This document shows positions 48,279-57,883 of a stretch of 64,000 bases of DNA, piece after piece. Origin of the DNA: Geothrix sp. 21YS21S-2 (GTDB lineage Bacteria > Acidobacteriota > Holophagae > Holophagales > Holophagaceae); contig NZ_CP132910.1 in assembly GCF_030846775.1 (NCBI RefSeq), positions 4,777,001 through 4,841,000 on the forward strand. Direction: 5' to 3'. The translations under genes and the position numbers were made by a program. The notes beneath the pieces are model-generated. The model worked only from the letters and a program-made list of their open reading frames with translations. It was not told where the DNA came from and did not search any database. Each line of letters starts with the position of its first letter. Within the stretch, counting starts at the first letter, position 1.

Positions 48279-49046
48279 ATGAAACCCATGCTGCGCTGCT
48301 TCGTGCTCACCGGGCTTGGTCCGATCCTGCTCTGCGGCTGCACCATGGGCGGCTGGAACAGCCCCAGGGAGCGGCTCTCCATCAACTCGCCCCCCGCCGT
48401 GACGCCGCCGAAGGCGAGCACGAACGACACCAACCTGTCTCAATATAAAACATACCTATTCACGACCGGCGCCACGGATCCGGATCTCTACGACCAGGTC
48501 GTGAGCTGCACGTGGGACTTCGGGGACGGCTCCCTCCCGGAGGCGGTCACCACCTCGCCCTTCTCGGTGCAGCACGCCTTCCTGGCCGCGTCCGCGGCGG
48601 TGAAGGTGACGGTCACCGCCCGGGACACCCACGGCCTGAACGGCCCCGCCTCCGCCACGACCTTCGTGGTGGCGCCTTCAGCCAATCCCTTCACCGTCAT
48701 CCCCGTCACCCCCGCCGCCGCCATCAGCGTGCAGGCCGGCCAGGGCACCAGCACCACCGTCATCTTCCAGTTCCGTGTCACCTACAACGGGATGGGGACG
48801 GTGCCCAACGAGGATTTCCTGTTCACGCCGGGCAGTCCGCTGGCCACCGCGGTGCCCGTGGTCAAGATCATGGGCACCCTGGACGGGGCCGTGCCCTGGT
48901 CCATCGCCATGGCCTACCCCGCCTCCGGGGGCGCCGGCGCCGTCTACACGGCGACGCCTTCCTTGAAGATCAAGGACAGTCTGAATATCCAGAGCGTGCC
49001 GGTGCTCTTTCCCCCGGTAACGATCCAGACAGTGGCCCGTCCCTAG
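48279..49046 (+). CDS. PKD-domain lipoprotein, short member of a tandem pair
   Basis: 255 residues. Signal peptide with lipobox LLCGC, so a lipoprotein. One PKD-like domain around residues 55-130 (CTWDFGDGS, FSVQHAFLAAS), then a beta-rich domain with SANPFTVIPVTP. Residues ~35-150 align with residues ~45-165 of the much larger next gene (TDPDLYDQVVSC / TDPDLGDSVASC, FVVAPSANPFTV / FTVTQASNPFTV). Surface or periplasmic location inferred; no enzymatic motif. Confidence 0.78.
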   Translation: MKPMLRCFVLTGLGPILLCGCTMGGWNSPRERLSINSPPAVTPPKASTNDTNLSQYKTYLFTTGATDPDLYDQVVSCTWDFGDGSLPEAVTTSPFSVQHAFLAASAAVKVTVTARDTHGLNGPASATTFVVAPSANPFTVIPVTPAAAISVQAGQGTSTTVIFQFRVTYNGMGTVPNEDFLFTPGSPLATAVPVVKIMGTLDGAVPWSIAMAYPASGGAGAVYTATPSLKIKDSLNIQSVPVLFPPVTIQTVARP

Positions 49047-49218
49047 GCAAATCGTGAAGCCCAGGCCTTCCGGGCATCTATTTTCATAGAGTCATGGAAA
49101 TAAATGGCCCCTGGATGGGGTTGATTGTATGATCGGAGCCATCATATCGGCCGATCTTTCTGTACTAATTTGGGTAATTGCTGGTTCTTTTCTTCGGCTT
49201 CAATGCGAAGGGGCATCC

Positions 49219-52200
49219 ATGAGATTCACATTGCGCAACTCCGGGATCATCCTTTCTGCCACCTGCTTGGCGCTGCTTTGCGCATGCGGCGGAGGTGGTA
49301 ACAGTCCCAGCAACAAAGTTGCGGTGAATTCGGCGCCGTCGGCCACGGCCCCCGTTGTCAATGCCACGACCAACACCCTCGTGGAATATAAGATATACAC
49401 CTTTACCACCAGCACGACGGATCCCGACCTGGGCGATTCCGTCGCCAGCTGCATCTGGAATTTCGGGGACGGCACGCCGGTCCAGACCGTGACCGCCGCG
49501 CCGTTCACCGCCCAGCACGCGTTCCGGTCGGCGTCCAACGCCCTCACGGTGACGGTGACGCCCACCGACAGCCACGGCCTCGCCGGGACCGCCGTCGCCA
49601 CCACCTTCACCGTCACCCAGGCCTCCAACCCCTTCACGGTCAGCCCGGTCGCGCCGGCCGCGCCCAGCACCCTGCAGACCCAGGTCGGCAGCAACGTTCT
49701 CTACACCTTCGACTTCACCATCGACCTCGACCCCGCCAGCGGGCTCACCTACAACGCCGCCGGCATCACCTTCAAGACCAACGACCCCCTGGCGACCGGC
49801 AGCAGCCCTGTGGTAACGGCCAAGCCCGGCACCACCAACGAATGGACCGCCACCGCCACGTTCCCGGCGGCCGCCACCACCGACAGCCGCACCTTCTCGC
49901 CGACCGTCTCGGTGCAGGACACCACGGGCGTCCTGCTCAGCGATCTCGTGACCCTGCCGGCCATGACCGTCAACACCACCCTCAGCGTCGCGCAGGCGCC
50001 GATCATATCCCTGGTCGCGTCGGCCGACATTCCCGTCCCAGGCGCCGCCAATTCGACCTGGCAGAACGTCCCGATCACGTTCACCGCCACGGCGGTGGAT
50101 CCCCAGAACGCCTCCCTGACCTACAGCTGGACCTTTGGCGACACCGGCGCGGTCGGGGACGTCTCCAGCACCACCTCCCTGACCCAGACCCACACCTACG
50201 CGGCCGCCGGCATCTACACGATGGCCTTCAAGGCCGACAACGGGATCCCGGGCGGGAACAAGTCCATCTCCCTGGTCCTGAACATCCTGGCCAACGCCCC
50301 GCCCGTCCTCGCCTACACCCAGAACCCCACCGGCAACCCCTTCGCCTACCAGCCCATCACCTTCACCGCCGGCGTGACCGACGCCAACGCCGACACGCCG
50401 ACCATCACCTGGGATTTCGGCGACGGGACCGCCAAGGTCACCGGCGCCACCGCGACCCACGCCTGGACGGCCCAGGGCATCTCCAACGCCTCCGTGACGG
50501 CCGACGACGGCAAGGGCGGCGTCACCACGGTCGCCATTCCCATCACGGTCCAGGCCAACCTGCCCCCGGTCTCCAGGATCACCACCCCCGCGGCTTCCGG
50601 CCTGCTCCAGAACAAGGTGTACGCCTTCACCGCCTCCGCCACGGACCCGAACACCTCGGACACCATCCAACAGTTCGTCTGGGACTTCGGCGACGGCAAC
50701 ACCGTGACCTCGGCCCCCGACGCGAGCCCCACCGGCACGACCCGCACCACCACCGTCAACCACACCTTCCCCACCACCGTCACCGGGACCATCCCCGTGC
50801 GGGTCCGGGCCATCGACGCCAACGGCGGCGTGGGCGACTTCAGCCCCTCCGTGGCCTTCCAGGTGGTCAACACCCCCCTGCCCGTGGTCGCCTTCACCAC
50901 GCCGGGCGCCACCACCCTTAACGTGGACCTGAACGGGACCGTGAGCCAGGTGTTCACCTTCACCGTGACCAACCCGAGGGCCGGCGCCGGCGGCGCGACC
51001 GATCCCATTCCCGCCAACCTCATCACCTTCCAGCCCAACGACGCCGGGGCGACGGTCACCAGCCTCGTCAGCACGGGCGGGGGCGCCTACGCCGCCACGG
51101 TGCAGTACCCCGGCGCGGCGGCCACCGGCACCCGGACCTCCACCCCCTCGGCCTTCGCAACGGACAGCCTGGGCATCGTCGGCGTCCCCGCCAGCGGCCC
51201 GGTCATGACCATCAAGACCCTGGGCGCGAACCACAAGCCCGGGTTCACCATCAGCACCCCGGCGGCGCCGATCACCTCGGCCCTGACCTCCAAGGCCGTC
51301 AGCCTCGTCTTCGCCGTTTCCGACCAGGACAACGATCCGGTCTCCTACACCGTCGACTGGGGCGGACCCGACTCCGCCTGCCAGCCCAGGGTCGTCACCG
51401 GAACCACCACCACCAGCACCAGCGCCTCGGGCGGATCGGTGGTGACCCTGAGCCACATCTACCCGGATGCGTTCACCGGGAATGCCACGGTCACCATCAA
51501 CGGCACCGACAACCGCAGTTCGAACGCCGCCGCCACCCAGGTGTCGTTCACGGTCACGGTGTCCCTGAACGCGCTTCCCACGGCTTCCATCTCCTCCCCC
51601 CAGGCCTCGGGGACCCCGCCCCCGGATCCCAAGACGATCCTGGACGGCGGCAAGGGCGTCCCCGTCATTCCCGCGGGCGACTCCGATCCCGACGTCGTCT
51701 ACATCCCCGCCGGCGGCAAGCTCCTCTTCGCCGGCACCGGCGTGGCCCCCACCTCCGGTGGAGCCCTCACCTACGCCTGGACGTTCCCGGGCGGCGTGCC
51801 CAGCGCCAGCGGCGTCGCCAGCCCCGGCGAGGTCTCCTTCCCCGGCGAGGCCGGCAAGATCATCGCCTACCGCGTGGACCTCACGGTGACCGACACCACC
51901 GACGTGCAGGACCCGGCCAACAGCTGCGCGAAGGTCGGCCGCTCCAGCCTGGTGGTCCCCAAGAAGACGCGCAAGTGGGTGGTTGTGGACGGCATCAACA
52001 CCCAGCTGTTCACCCTGAACTTCCTCTACCGCCAGATCAAGGACGATACCGGCCAGGCGGTCACGCCCCTGCCGAAGGTCACCACCGCCGCCAACGGCCT
52101 GGGCGCCACCATCCAGATCTTCCAGGACGGCATCACCTACAGCTATGCGGTGGCCGATTCCCAGGGCATCAACGCGACCATCTCGGTGCCGGTCCGCTCG

Positions 52201-54108
52201 GACCTGCCCTTCTGGATCGACATCCCCTCCTGGACGAATCCGGCGATCCCCGACAGCCGGTCCTACTTCATGCGCATCCCCAACGCCCCCACCGGCGCGT
52301 TCATGGATCCGACCCTGGGCGCGACCCTGGATTCCACCACCACGGTCTCCTCCTTCGGCTTCGAGAATCCCGCGGCTGCCGTCGCCCCCTGGAACCCGGT
52401 CCTGAACATCGTGACCGCCCAGGGCTTCGCGGCCGAGACGGCCGTCGCCTCCCTGCGCAAGCTGCAGGGAACGACCGCCCTGCCCGGCGGGATCCCGACG
52501 GACCGCTGGCTGTTCCGTCCCTCCGTGCCCTGGACCGCTCCCGTCTGGGAAGAGAAAGACAACATGGCGGCCACCTTCTCGGGCATCCAGGCCTTCCAGA
52601 TCTTCGCGGAATGGCCCCTGATGCTCAAGACGATCCCCACGGTGGAAACCACCAGCGCCGGCACCTCGGCCAACCTGGGCTTCAACCTCGACTACCCCAC
52701 CTATCAGGGTGACTCGGCCGTCCCCAATACCTACAAGGCTTCGGAGTTCCAGGCCTTCCGCGCCCCCGGCGCGTCCACGGACCCCTATGACCTGGATGTG
52801 GCCGGCTGGAGCTCGGACACGGTGAGCCTGTCCCCGCTGCCTGTGGCAGGCGCCGTTCCCGCCTTCTTCAACGCCGCGGTGTACGACTCTCAGGGTGCCT
52901 CGGCCTTCTCGGGCGGTCTGGCCGACCTCCTCATTCCCTACGACGCCAACGACGTCAACCGCCAGGTGATCACCCCTTCCACCCGGCCGCTCAATCCCAT
53001 CCGGAGCGTCTTCTCCTACTCCGAATACCTCTGGTCCAGGGTCTGGCAGTGGCCGGTCACTCTGAACGCCGCCGCCCTTGACTGGCAGAACTCCAAGAAC
53101 GGGATGCTGGCAGGCTTCCCGGGCTTCCGCTACACCTCGGCCACCACCTGGCCGAGCCACGCGGGCATCACCCCCCGGAACAGCGCCTTCAACCTCAACG
53201 CCACGGGCCAGGGCACCTTCGATGCCTCCTTCCCGGCGGCGGAGAACGGGCTGGTGCCCAGTCCCAACGGCGTCGGCCGCTTCTTCTGGACCGCGTTCAC
53301 GCCCTACTACAACAGCGTCTCGGGCTGCACCATCGCCCGCACCTGGCTGGCCGACGGCACCACCCTGCAGCCGCCCACCGGCCTCACCGGGGTCGCCTCC
53401 GGCGACGCCACGGCCAGGTTCGGCTTCGTCCCGCCCCAGGACACCATGGTCGACAAGCGCGGCCGGAACGCCGACGGCAGCCTCAAGATTCCCAACCCCC
53501 TGGTCACGGATACGCCCAGCCTCGGCGGCTACCGGGTCACCTGGTTCAATGCCACCAAGGACAGCCTCGGCGCCCCGGTCGCCCCCGATTTCTGGGTCGT
53601 GGAACTGGCAACCGACCAATCAACTCAGCACTTCATGTTGCCAGGCAGCTTCCCGGCCCAGACCGTTGCCGGCAATCCGTCCAGCGGCTATCCGGTCTTC
53701 AGCGGCACCACCACCCCCAACCCGGACACGCTCCCCATCCTCACCGACGCCCGGGTCACCATGACCAGCGGCCAGATCTATACCGACCCGGTGGCCAAGA
53801 CGACGTTGATGACCACCGTCGCCCCAGGCTACTGCTGGTTCGACGTCCCCTTCGAACTCCGGCCCTCCGGCTCCGCCACCCTGCGGGTATACGCCCTCAA
53901 GGCGATCACAGCCAACAACGCCGGGGGCAAGCTGGTTCCCCGCGCCCTCAACCGGACGGAGTGGATCGAGGCCATCAAGACGGCAACCGGCAACGTCCAC
54001 ATCAAGGCCAGCGATGGCAAGGATCTCAGCTACGCCTACAAGATCCCCTTCAACTACCACTGGGACATCGTGGTCACCAACGGCCCCGCCACCCCCGTGG
54101 CACCCTGA
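49219..54108 (+). CDS. giant PKD-repeat lipoprotein
   Basis: 1629 residues. Lipobox CLALLCAC then Gly-rich anchor. Residues ~35-900 hold several PKD domains with the hallmark WDFGDG or WTFGD and trailing HTF/HTY strands. The C-terminal ~700 residues are a non-repetitive domain with many aromatics (RTWLADGTTLQPP, WLFRPSVPWTAPVWEE), not recognised as a known enzyme. It is the large paralogue of the preceding gene. The chosen ATG at 49219 gives a proper lipoprotein signal; an upstream in-frame ATG does not. A terminator and small barrel gene follow. Confidence 0.8.
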   Translation: MRFTLRNSGIILSATCLALLCACGGGGNSPSNKVAVNSAPSATAPVVNATTNTLVEYKIYTFTTSTTDPDLGDSVASCIWNFGDGTPVQTVTAAPFTAQHAFRSASNALTVTVTPTDSHGLAGTAVATTFTVTQASNPFTVSPVAPAAPSTLQTQVGSNVLYTFDFTIDLDPASGLTYNAAGITFKTNDPLATGSSPVVTAKPGTTNEWTATATFPAAATTDSRTFSPTVSVQDTTGVLLSDLVTLPAMTVNTTLSVAQAPIISLVASADIPVPGAANSTWQNVPITFTATAVDPQNASLTYSWTFGDTGAVGDVSSTTSLTQTHTYAAAGIYTMAFKADNGIPGGNKSISLVLNILANAPPVLAYTQNPTGNPFAYQPITFTAGVTDANADTPTITWDFGDGTAKVTGATATHAWTAQGISNASVTADDGKGGVTTVAIPITVQANLPPVSRITTPAASGLLQNKVYAFTASATDPNTSDTIQQFVWDFGDGNTVTSAPDASPTGTTRTTTVNHTFPTTVTGTIPVRVRAIDANGGVGDFSPSVAFQVVNTPLPVVAFTTPGATTLNVDLNGTVSQVFTFTVTNPRAGAGGATDPIPANLITFQPNDAGATVTSLVSTGGGAYAATVQYPGAAATGTRTSTPSAFATDSLGIVGVPASGPVMTIKTLGANHKPGFTISTPAAPITSALTSKAVSLVFAVSDQDNDPVSYTVDWGGPDSACQPRVVTGTTTTSTSASGGSVVTLSHIYPDAFTGNATVTINGTDNRSSNAAATQVSFTVTVSLNALPTASISSPQASGTPPPDPKTILDGGKGVPVIPAGDSDPDVVYIPAGGKLLFAGTGVAPTSGGALTYAWTFPGGVPSASGVASPGEVSFPGEAGKIIAYRVDLTVTDTTDVQDPANSCAKVGRSSLVVPKKTRKWVVVDGINTQLFTLNFLYRQIKDDTGQAVTPLPKVTTAANGLGATIQIFQDGITYSYAVADSQGINATISVPVRSDLPFWIDIPSWTNPAIPDSRSYFMRIPNAPTGAFMDPTLGATLDSTTTVSSFGFENPAAAVAPWNPVLNIVTAQGFAAETAVASLRKLQGTTALPGGIPTDRWLFRPSVPWTAPVWEEKDNMAATFSGIQAFQIFAEWPLMLKTIPTVETTSAGTSANLGFNLDYPTYQGDSAVPNTYKASEFQAFRAPGASTDPYDLDVAGWSSDTVSLSPLPVAGAVPAFFNAAVYDSQGASAFSGGLADLLIPYDANDVNRQVITPSTRPLNPIRSVFSYSEYLWSRVWQWPVTLNAAALDWQNSKNGMLAGFPGFRYTSATTWPSHAGITPRNSAFNLNATGQGTFDASFPAAENGLVPSPNGVGRFFWTAFTPYYNSVSGCTIARTWLADGTTLQPPTGLTGVASGDATARFGFVPPQDTMVDKRGRNADGSLKIPNPLVTDTPSLGGYRVTWFNATKDSLGAPVAPDFWVVELATDQSTQHFMLPGSFPAQTVAGNPSSGYPVFSGTTTPNPDTLPILTDARVTMTSGQIYTDPVAKTTLMTTVAPGYCWFDVPFELRPSGSATLRVYALKAITANNAGGKLVPRALNRTEWIEAIKTATGNVHIKASDGKDLSYAYKIPFNYHWDIVVTNGPATPVAP

Positions 54109-54121
54109 TTGCATCCCCCTT

Positions 54122-54149
54122 GGGAAGCGTCGGATCCCCGACGCTTCCC
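54122..54149 (+). terminator. hairpin terminator after the PKD lipoprotein
   Basis: Perfect 12-bp stem GGGAAGCGTCGG / CCGACGCTTCCC with loop ATCC, followed by CCCTTGTTC. It lies 14 bp past the stop. The T-run is short, so termination may be partial, letting the barrel gene be read through. Confidence 0.7.
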
Positions 54150-54190
54150 CCTTGTTCGCCCCCCTGGTTCCCAACTCTTAAGGAGGACTC

Positions 54191-54850
54191 GTGAAGATCA
54201 CAACAGTCCTGGTCGCAGCACTTTCCGCAGGATCCCTCTTCGCCCAGACGCCGGTCCAGGCCCTGGACGCCCGGATCCAGGTCTTCGGGGAACTGATCCG
54301 GCCCACCTCCATCACCGTGCAGGCGGGCACCAAGGACCAGGCGGACCGCTCCATCGGGGTGGGGATCCGCTTCATGGGCGAGATCGCCTCCGCCCGCAAC
54401 TGGTACTACGAAGTGGGCGGGAAGCTGGACTCCTCCTCCCAGATGGCGCTCAACACCGGCGCCGTGGATCTCACCGACATCAAGATCACCCACAGCTACT
54501 GGTCCCTGGGCGCGGGCTACCTCATGCCCCTGGGCTCCAGCGTCTCCCTGGGCTTCCACCTGGAGGGCAGGGGCGAAGCCCTTTCCGCCCAGGGCGCCAT
54601 CTTCCAGAACGGCGTCATCACCGGCCGCGTGGATGCCTCGAACACCTACCTGCGCCCCTGGGTCCGCCTGAGCCTGGATGGCACCTGGCGCATGGGCTCC
54701 CTCCGTCCCTACGTGGGCGTCGATGTGGCCGGCACCCCCGTGAAGACCACCCAGACCCAGCTCCAGGCCCTCAGCAGCATGGACAACCGCACCCTGCGCG
54801 CCATGGCGCCCCAGGTCGCGGGCTCCTTCTACCTGGGCCTGCACTTCTAG
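54191..54850 (+). CDS. small outer-membrane beta-barrel protein
   Basis: 219 residues. Signal peptide MKITTVLVAALSAGSLFAQ; then about eight amphipathic strands and a terminal aromatic residue, VAGSFYLGLHF, as in outer-membrane barrels. AAGGAGG precedes the start (reads GTG-less ATG... AGGAGGACTCGTG) with the ATG at 54191. It lies 82 bp downstream of the giant PKD lipoprotein, which suggests they work together at the outer membrane, but no export motif proves it. Confidence 0.7.
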   Translation: MKITTVLVAALSAGSLFAQTPVQALDARIQVFGELIRPTSITVQAGTKDQADRSIGVGIRFMGEIASARNWYYEVGGKLDSSSQMALNTGAVDLTDIKITHSYWSLGAGYLMPLGSSVSLGFHLEGRGEALSAQGAIFQNGVITGRVDASNTYLRPWVRLSLDGTWRMGSLRPYVGVDVAGTPVKTTQTQLQALSSMDNRTLRAMAPQVAGSFYLGLHF

Positions 54851-54869
54851 TCCGTCCGTACGCACTGGA

Positions 54870-54893
54870 AGCGGGCCTCCGGGCCCGCTTTCC
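54870..54893. terminator. terminator between barrel and aminotransferase genes
   Basis: Stem AGCGGGCC (54870-54877) / GGCCCGCT (54882-54889), loop TCCG, followed by TTCCTTTT. Lies between the convergent barrel and ornithine aminotransferase genes. Confidence 0.75.
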
Positions 54894-54895
54894 TT

Positions 54896-56104
54896 TTACC
54901 TGCCCAGGACCCGCTCCAGCTTCTCCAGGGCCCAGTCCAGCTGCTCGCGGGTGATCACCAGGGGCGGTACGAGGACGATGACCGTATCACACACCGCCTG
55001 GCACAGGAGCCCCTCGTGGGCCAGGGCCTCGCAGATCCGGACGGCCTCGGGGCCCCGCAGCTCCAGCCCCACCCAGAGGCCCAGGCCCCGCGCCTCTTGC
55101 ACGCGGGGGTTCTCCATGGCCCGCAGGCGTGCGAGGAAGTAGGCACCCAGCTCGGCGGACCGGTCCGCAAGGCGCTCCTCGGCCAGCACGTCCAGGGCGG
55201 CGGAGGCCACGGCGCAGGCCAAGGGGTTGCCTGCGAAGGTGGACCGGTGGGAACCGGGGGTGAACAGGTCCATGACCTCCCTGGAGGCCAGGAAGGCGCT
55301 GGCCGGATAGAAGCCTCCGGTCAGCGCCTTGCCCAGGACGGCCCCGTCGGGGCGGATGCCCTCGTGTTCGAAGGCGAACAGTTTGCCGGTGCGCCCCAGG
55401 CCGGACCGCACCTCGTCCAGCAGCAGCAGGAGCCCGTGGCGATCGCAGAGTTCCCGCAGGCCCCGCAGGTAGCCCCGGGGGGGGATCCGGAGCCCGGCCC
55501 GGCCCTGGATGGGCTCCACCAGGATGGCGCAGGTGCAGGGCCCCACCGCCGCCCCTGCCGCGTTCAGGTCGCCGTAGGCCACCATGTGGAACCCCGGGCC
55601 GAAGGGGCCGAAGTCCCCGGCGGCGTCCGGGTCGCAGGACAGTCCCGCCAGGGTCGTGGTCTGCCCGTGGTCGTTGCCCGTGAACACGAGGATCTCGGCC
55701 TTGCCCGGCGGAATGCCCTTGACCCGGTAGGCCCAGCGCCGGGCGGCCTTGATGGCCACCTCCACGGCCTCGGCGCCGGTGTTCATGGGCAGGGCGGCCC
55801 CGAACCCCGTCACGGTGCAGAGCTTCTCGAGGAAGGGGGCCAGCCGCGCGTGGCGCACCGCCTGGGTCACCAGGGAGAGCCGGAGGCACTGCTCCACCAT
55901 GGCGGCGGCGATGCGGGTGTGGTTGTGGCCCTGGCTGACCGCGCCGTCCCCCCCGAGGAAATCCATGAAGCGGTTCCCCTGGAGATCCCACAGGTAGGCG
56001 CCGTCGGCGCGCAGGAACACCTGCTCAAGGGAACGGGGTCCGGGGGTCCCGTACCGCTCCTCCTGCTCAAGTAGATGACGGCCCAGCCCTGGATCAACCT
56101 TCAT
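54896..56104 (-). CDS. rocD: ornithine aminotransferase
   Basis: 402 residues, class-III aminotransferase. PLP lysine K259 in LGKALTGGFYPASAF; NTGAEAVEVAIKAARRW and LLDEVRSGLGRTGKLFAFEHE are near-identical to the ornithine transaminase signature (usually EVQTGLGRTG). NDHGQTTTLAG corresponds to NFHGRTT. It converts ornithine and 2-oxoglutarate to glutamate semialdehyde. The start at 56104 has GGAGACGAG upstream. Other class-III transaminases (e.g. acetylornithine) are possible but less likely. Confidence 0.85.
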   Translation of the reverse strand: MKVDPGLGRHLLEQEERYGTPGPRSLEQVFLRADGAYLWDLQGNRFMDFLGGDGAVSQGHNHTRIAAAMVEQCLRLSLVTQAVRHARLAPFLEKLCTVTGFGAALPMNTGAEAVEVAIKAARRWAYRVKGIPPGKAEILVFTGNDHGQTTTLAGLSCDPDAAGDFGPFGPGFHMVAYGDLNAAGAAVGPCTCAILVEPIQGRAGLRIPPRGYLRGLRELCDRHGLLLLLDEVRSGLGRTGKLFAFEHEGIRPDGAVLGKALTGGFYPASAFLASREVMDLFTPGSHRSTFAGNPLACAVASAALDVLAEERLADRSAELGAYFLARLRAMENPRVQEARGLGLWVGLELRGPEAVRICEALAHEGLLCQAVCDTVIVLVPPLVITREQLDWALEKLERVLGR

Positions 56105-56236
56105 GGTCTCGTCTCCGTTCCCAGTTGTGTGCGGCGAGCGTGGCCATCGTTCCTCGAGGGGGAGGAGCGGGAATTTGACATTGAAAGCGGCGCCGATGCT
56201 GCGAAAATTTACCAACAACCCCGAACGAGGCCAGCC

Positions 56237-56983
56237 ATGAATGAATCCAATCCGTCCGAAAGCCTCTATGGCAGCGAGGCCGCTCCGCAACCCGTGAAGG
56301 CCCCGGGCCTCCTGGAGCAGCTCGTGGGGGTGTTCACCGAGCCCGAGGCCCTGTTCAGGCGGCTGGAGGCCACGCCGGTGTGGGGAGGCGCGCTGGCCCT
56401 CCTGACGCTCCTCAACACCGTGGTCGCGGTCCTGTGGGCCCGCCGGGTGGACGTGGACGCCATGCTCCGTCCCATGCTCGAGGCCAATCCCAAGATCCCC
56501 GCCGAGTCCATCGACAATATCATCTCCATGCAGGCCAAGATGATCCTTCCCTTCAGCGTGCTGGGCGGGCTGCTGGGCCTTGCGGTCGTCAGCCTCATTC
56601 TGGCCCTGGTCTACTGGATCGTGGGTTCCTGGAGCCACGAGGGCCGCAAGCCCAGCTACCGGCAGGCCTTCTCCGCCACGGTCGTCGCCGGCCTGGTCGG
56701 CGCCCCCAAGGCCATCCTTCTGGGGATCATCTGCTCCCTGAAGACCATCGGCGGCGCCAAGCCCGACGCCCTCTCCCCCACGTCCCTGGGTTTCTACCTG
56801 GCCCCCGACAGCGTCAAGCTCCACGCCCTCTTCAACGCGCTCGACCTCTTCACCTTCGCCTCCATCTTCCTCATCTTCATCGCCACCAGGCACACCATGC
56901 GCCTGAAGGCGTCCGGGGCCGCCATCTGCGCCGTCATCGCGGCGCTCCTGATGATCGCCCTGCCTGTCCTGGGAGCGCGCTAG
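56237..56983 (+). CDS. Yip1-family membrane protein
   Basis: 248 residues. A short soluble start, then PGLLEQLVGVFTEPEALFRRL (typical entry to the Yip1 domain) and five membrane helices, the last being AAICAVIAALLMIALPVLG. Bacterial Yip1-type proteins have no settled role. The next gene starts three bases after its stop, so they are probably co-transcribed. Confidence 0.8.
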   Translation: MNESNPSESLYGSEAAPQPVKAPGLLEQLVGVFTEPEALFRRLEATPVWGGALALLTLLNTVVAVLWARRVDVDAMLRPMLEANPKIPAESIDNIISMQAKMILPFSVLGGLLGLAVVSLILALVYWIVGSWSHEGRKPSYRQAFSATVVAGLVGAPKAILLGIICSLKTIGGAKPDALSPTSLGFYLAPDSVKLHALFNALDLFTFASIFLIFIATRHTMRLKASGAAICAVIAALLMIALPVLGAR

Positions 56984-56985
56984 CC

Positions 56986-57345
56986 ATGGCCACCATCTCC
57001 ATCCACCAGATGCCCATCCTCACCACCTTCGAGCCGCCCCCCGGCACGGAGATCGAGCGGATCATCGGTCCCTGCTGGGGCATCACCGTGCGCTCCCGCA
57101 GCATCGTGGGGACGGCCTGCGCGGGATGCCAGCAGGTGTTCGGCGGCGAGATCACCATGCTGACCGAACTGGCCGGGGAATCGCGCAACGAGGCCATGAA
57201 CCGCCTGGAATTGCACTCGCGCCAGATGGGCGCCAACGCCATCCTCGGGTTCCGCTTCGATTCCGGGGACCTCATGCAGAACACCAACGAGATCGTGGCC
57301 TACGGCACCGCCGTGGTCCTGCGTCCCAAGCCGCCCGGCGCGTGA
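56986..57345 (+). CDS. YbjQ-family (DUF74) putative metal-binding protein
   Basis: 119 residues. The family pattern is complete: pentameric YbjQ fold with GPCWGITVRSRSIVG, FGGEITMLTELAGESRNEAMNRL and ANAILGFRFDSGDLM. Cytoplasmic. A heavy-metal role is proposed for the family but unproven. Its TGA overlaps the next gene's GTG (GTGA). Confidence 0.9.
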   Translation: MATISIHQMPILTTFEPPPGTEIERIIGPCWGITVRSRSIVGTACAGCQQVFGGEITMLTELAGESRNEAMNRLELHSRQMGANAILGFRFDSGDLMQNTNEIVAYGTAVVLRPKPPGA

Positions 57346-57875
57346 TCGACCGGGACCTGGCCCGCCGCATCGACCGGTTCAGCCGGCGCGCCCACCGGTT
57401 CCACCGCTTCGCCCACCACCCCCTGTGCGCCGCCTACCGCGGCGAGGTGGTGGCGTTGGGGCGCATGCGGGTCTGCAAGGGCTGCCTTCTGACGGGAATG
57501 GGGTTCGTGGCGGGGACCGGTGCGGGCCTGCTCGCACCTTCCGGTTCGCTTTGGGCCCTGATGGCTTCCTGGGGCGTCCTGCTCCTGCTGCTGACGCGCG
57601 GGCGGCCCTCCAAGTGGTTGTCGCGCTTCCTGCCGGCGGCCCTGGGGACCTTCCTGGCGGTGCGGGGCCTGCGTTCCGGGCCGGCCGGCTGGGGGGTGGC
57701 CCTGGCCGTGCTTGCGGGCTTTTTCGCCTTCTGGCGGCACTACCGGCACCGGGGCCCGGATCGGCAGGCATGCAACGCCTGCCCCGAGTTGGCAGGGCCG
57801 ACCGTCTGTTCCGGCTTTCGGCCTATCGCCCGCCGGGAGAAGGCCTTCAGACGAATGACTGGCGGCTGGTACTGA
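57342..57875 (+). CDS. membrane protein with paired cysteines, function unknown
   Basis: 177 residues, GTG start overlapping the ybjQ-like stop. The N-terminus (RAHRFHRFAHHPLCAAYRGEVV) and MRVCKGCLLTGMGF hold His and CxxC-type cysteines before two or three membrane helices (WALMASWGVLLLLLTRG, WGVALAVLAGFFAFW). The C-terminal CNACPELAGPTVCSGFRPIAR carries three more cysteines. The layout suggests a metal- or redox-binding face. No family name is certain (DUF2085-like is possible). Confidence 0.6.
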   Translation: MIDRDLARRIDRFSRRAHRFHRFAHHPLCAAYRGEVVALGRMRVCKGCLLTGMGFVAGTGAGLLAPSGSLWALMASWGVLLLLLTRGRPSKWLSRFLPAALGTFLAVRGLRSGPAGWGVALAVLAGFFAFWRHYRHRGPDRQACNACPELAGPTVCSGFRPIARREKAFRRMTGGWY

Positions 57876-57883
57876 ACCCGTTT

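Noticed and set aside
49165-53619. Very long open frame on the minus strand opposite the giant PKD lipoprotein
   Set aside because: Its Gly/Val/Arg-rich low-complexity translation is the expected antisense of a GC-rich gene; no family motif or ribosome site, while the plus-strand gene has a lipobox and PKD repeats.
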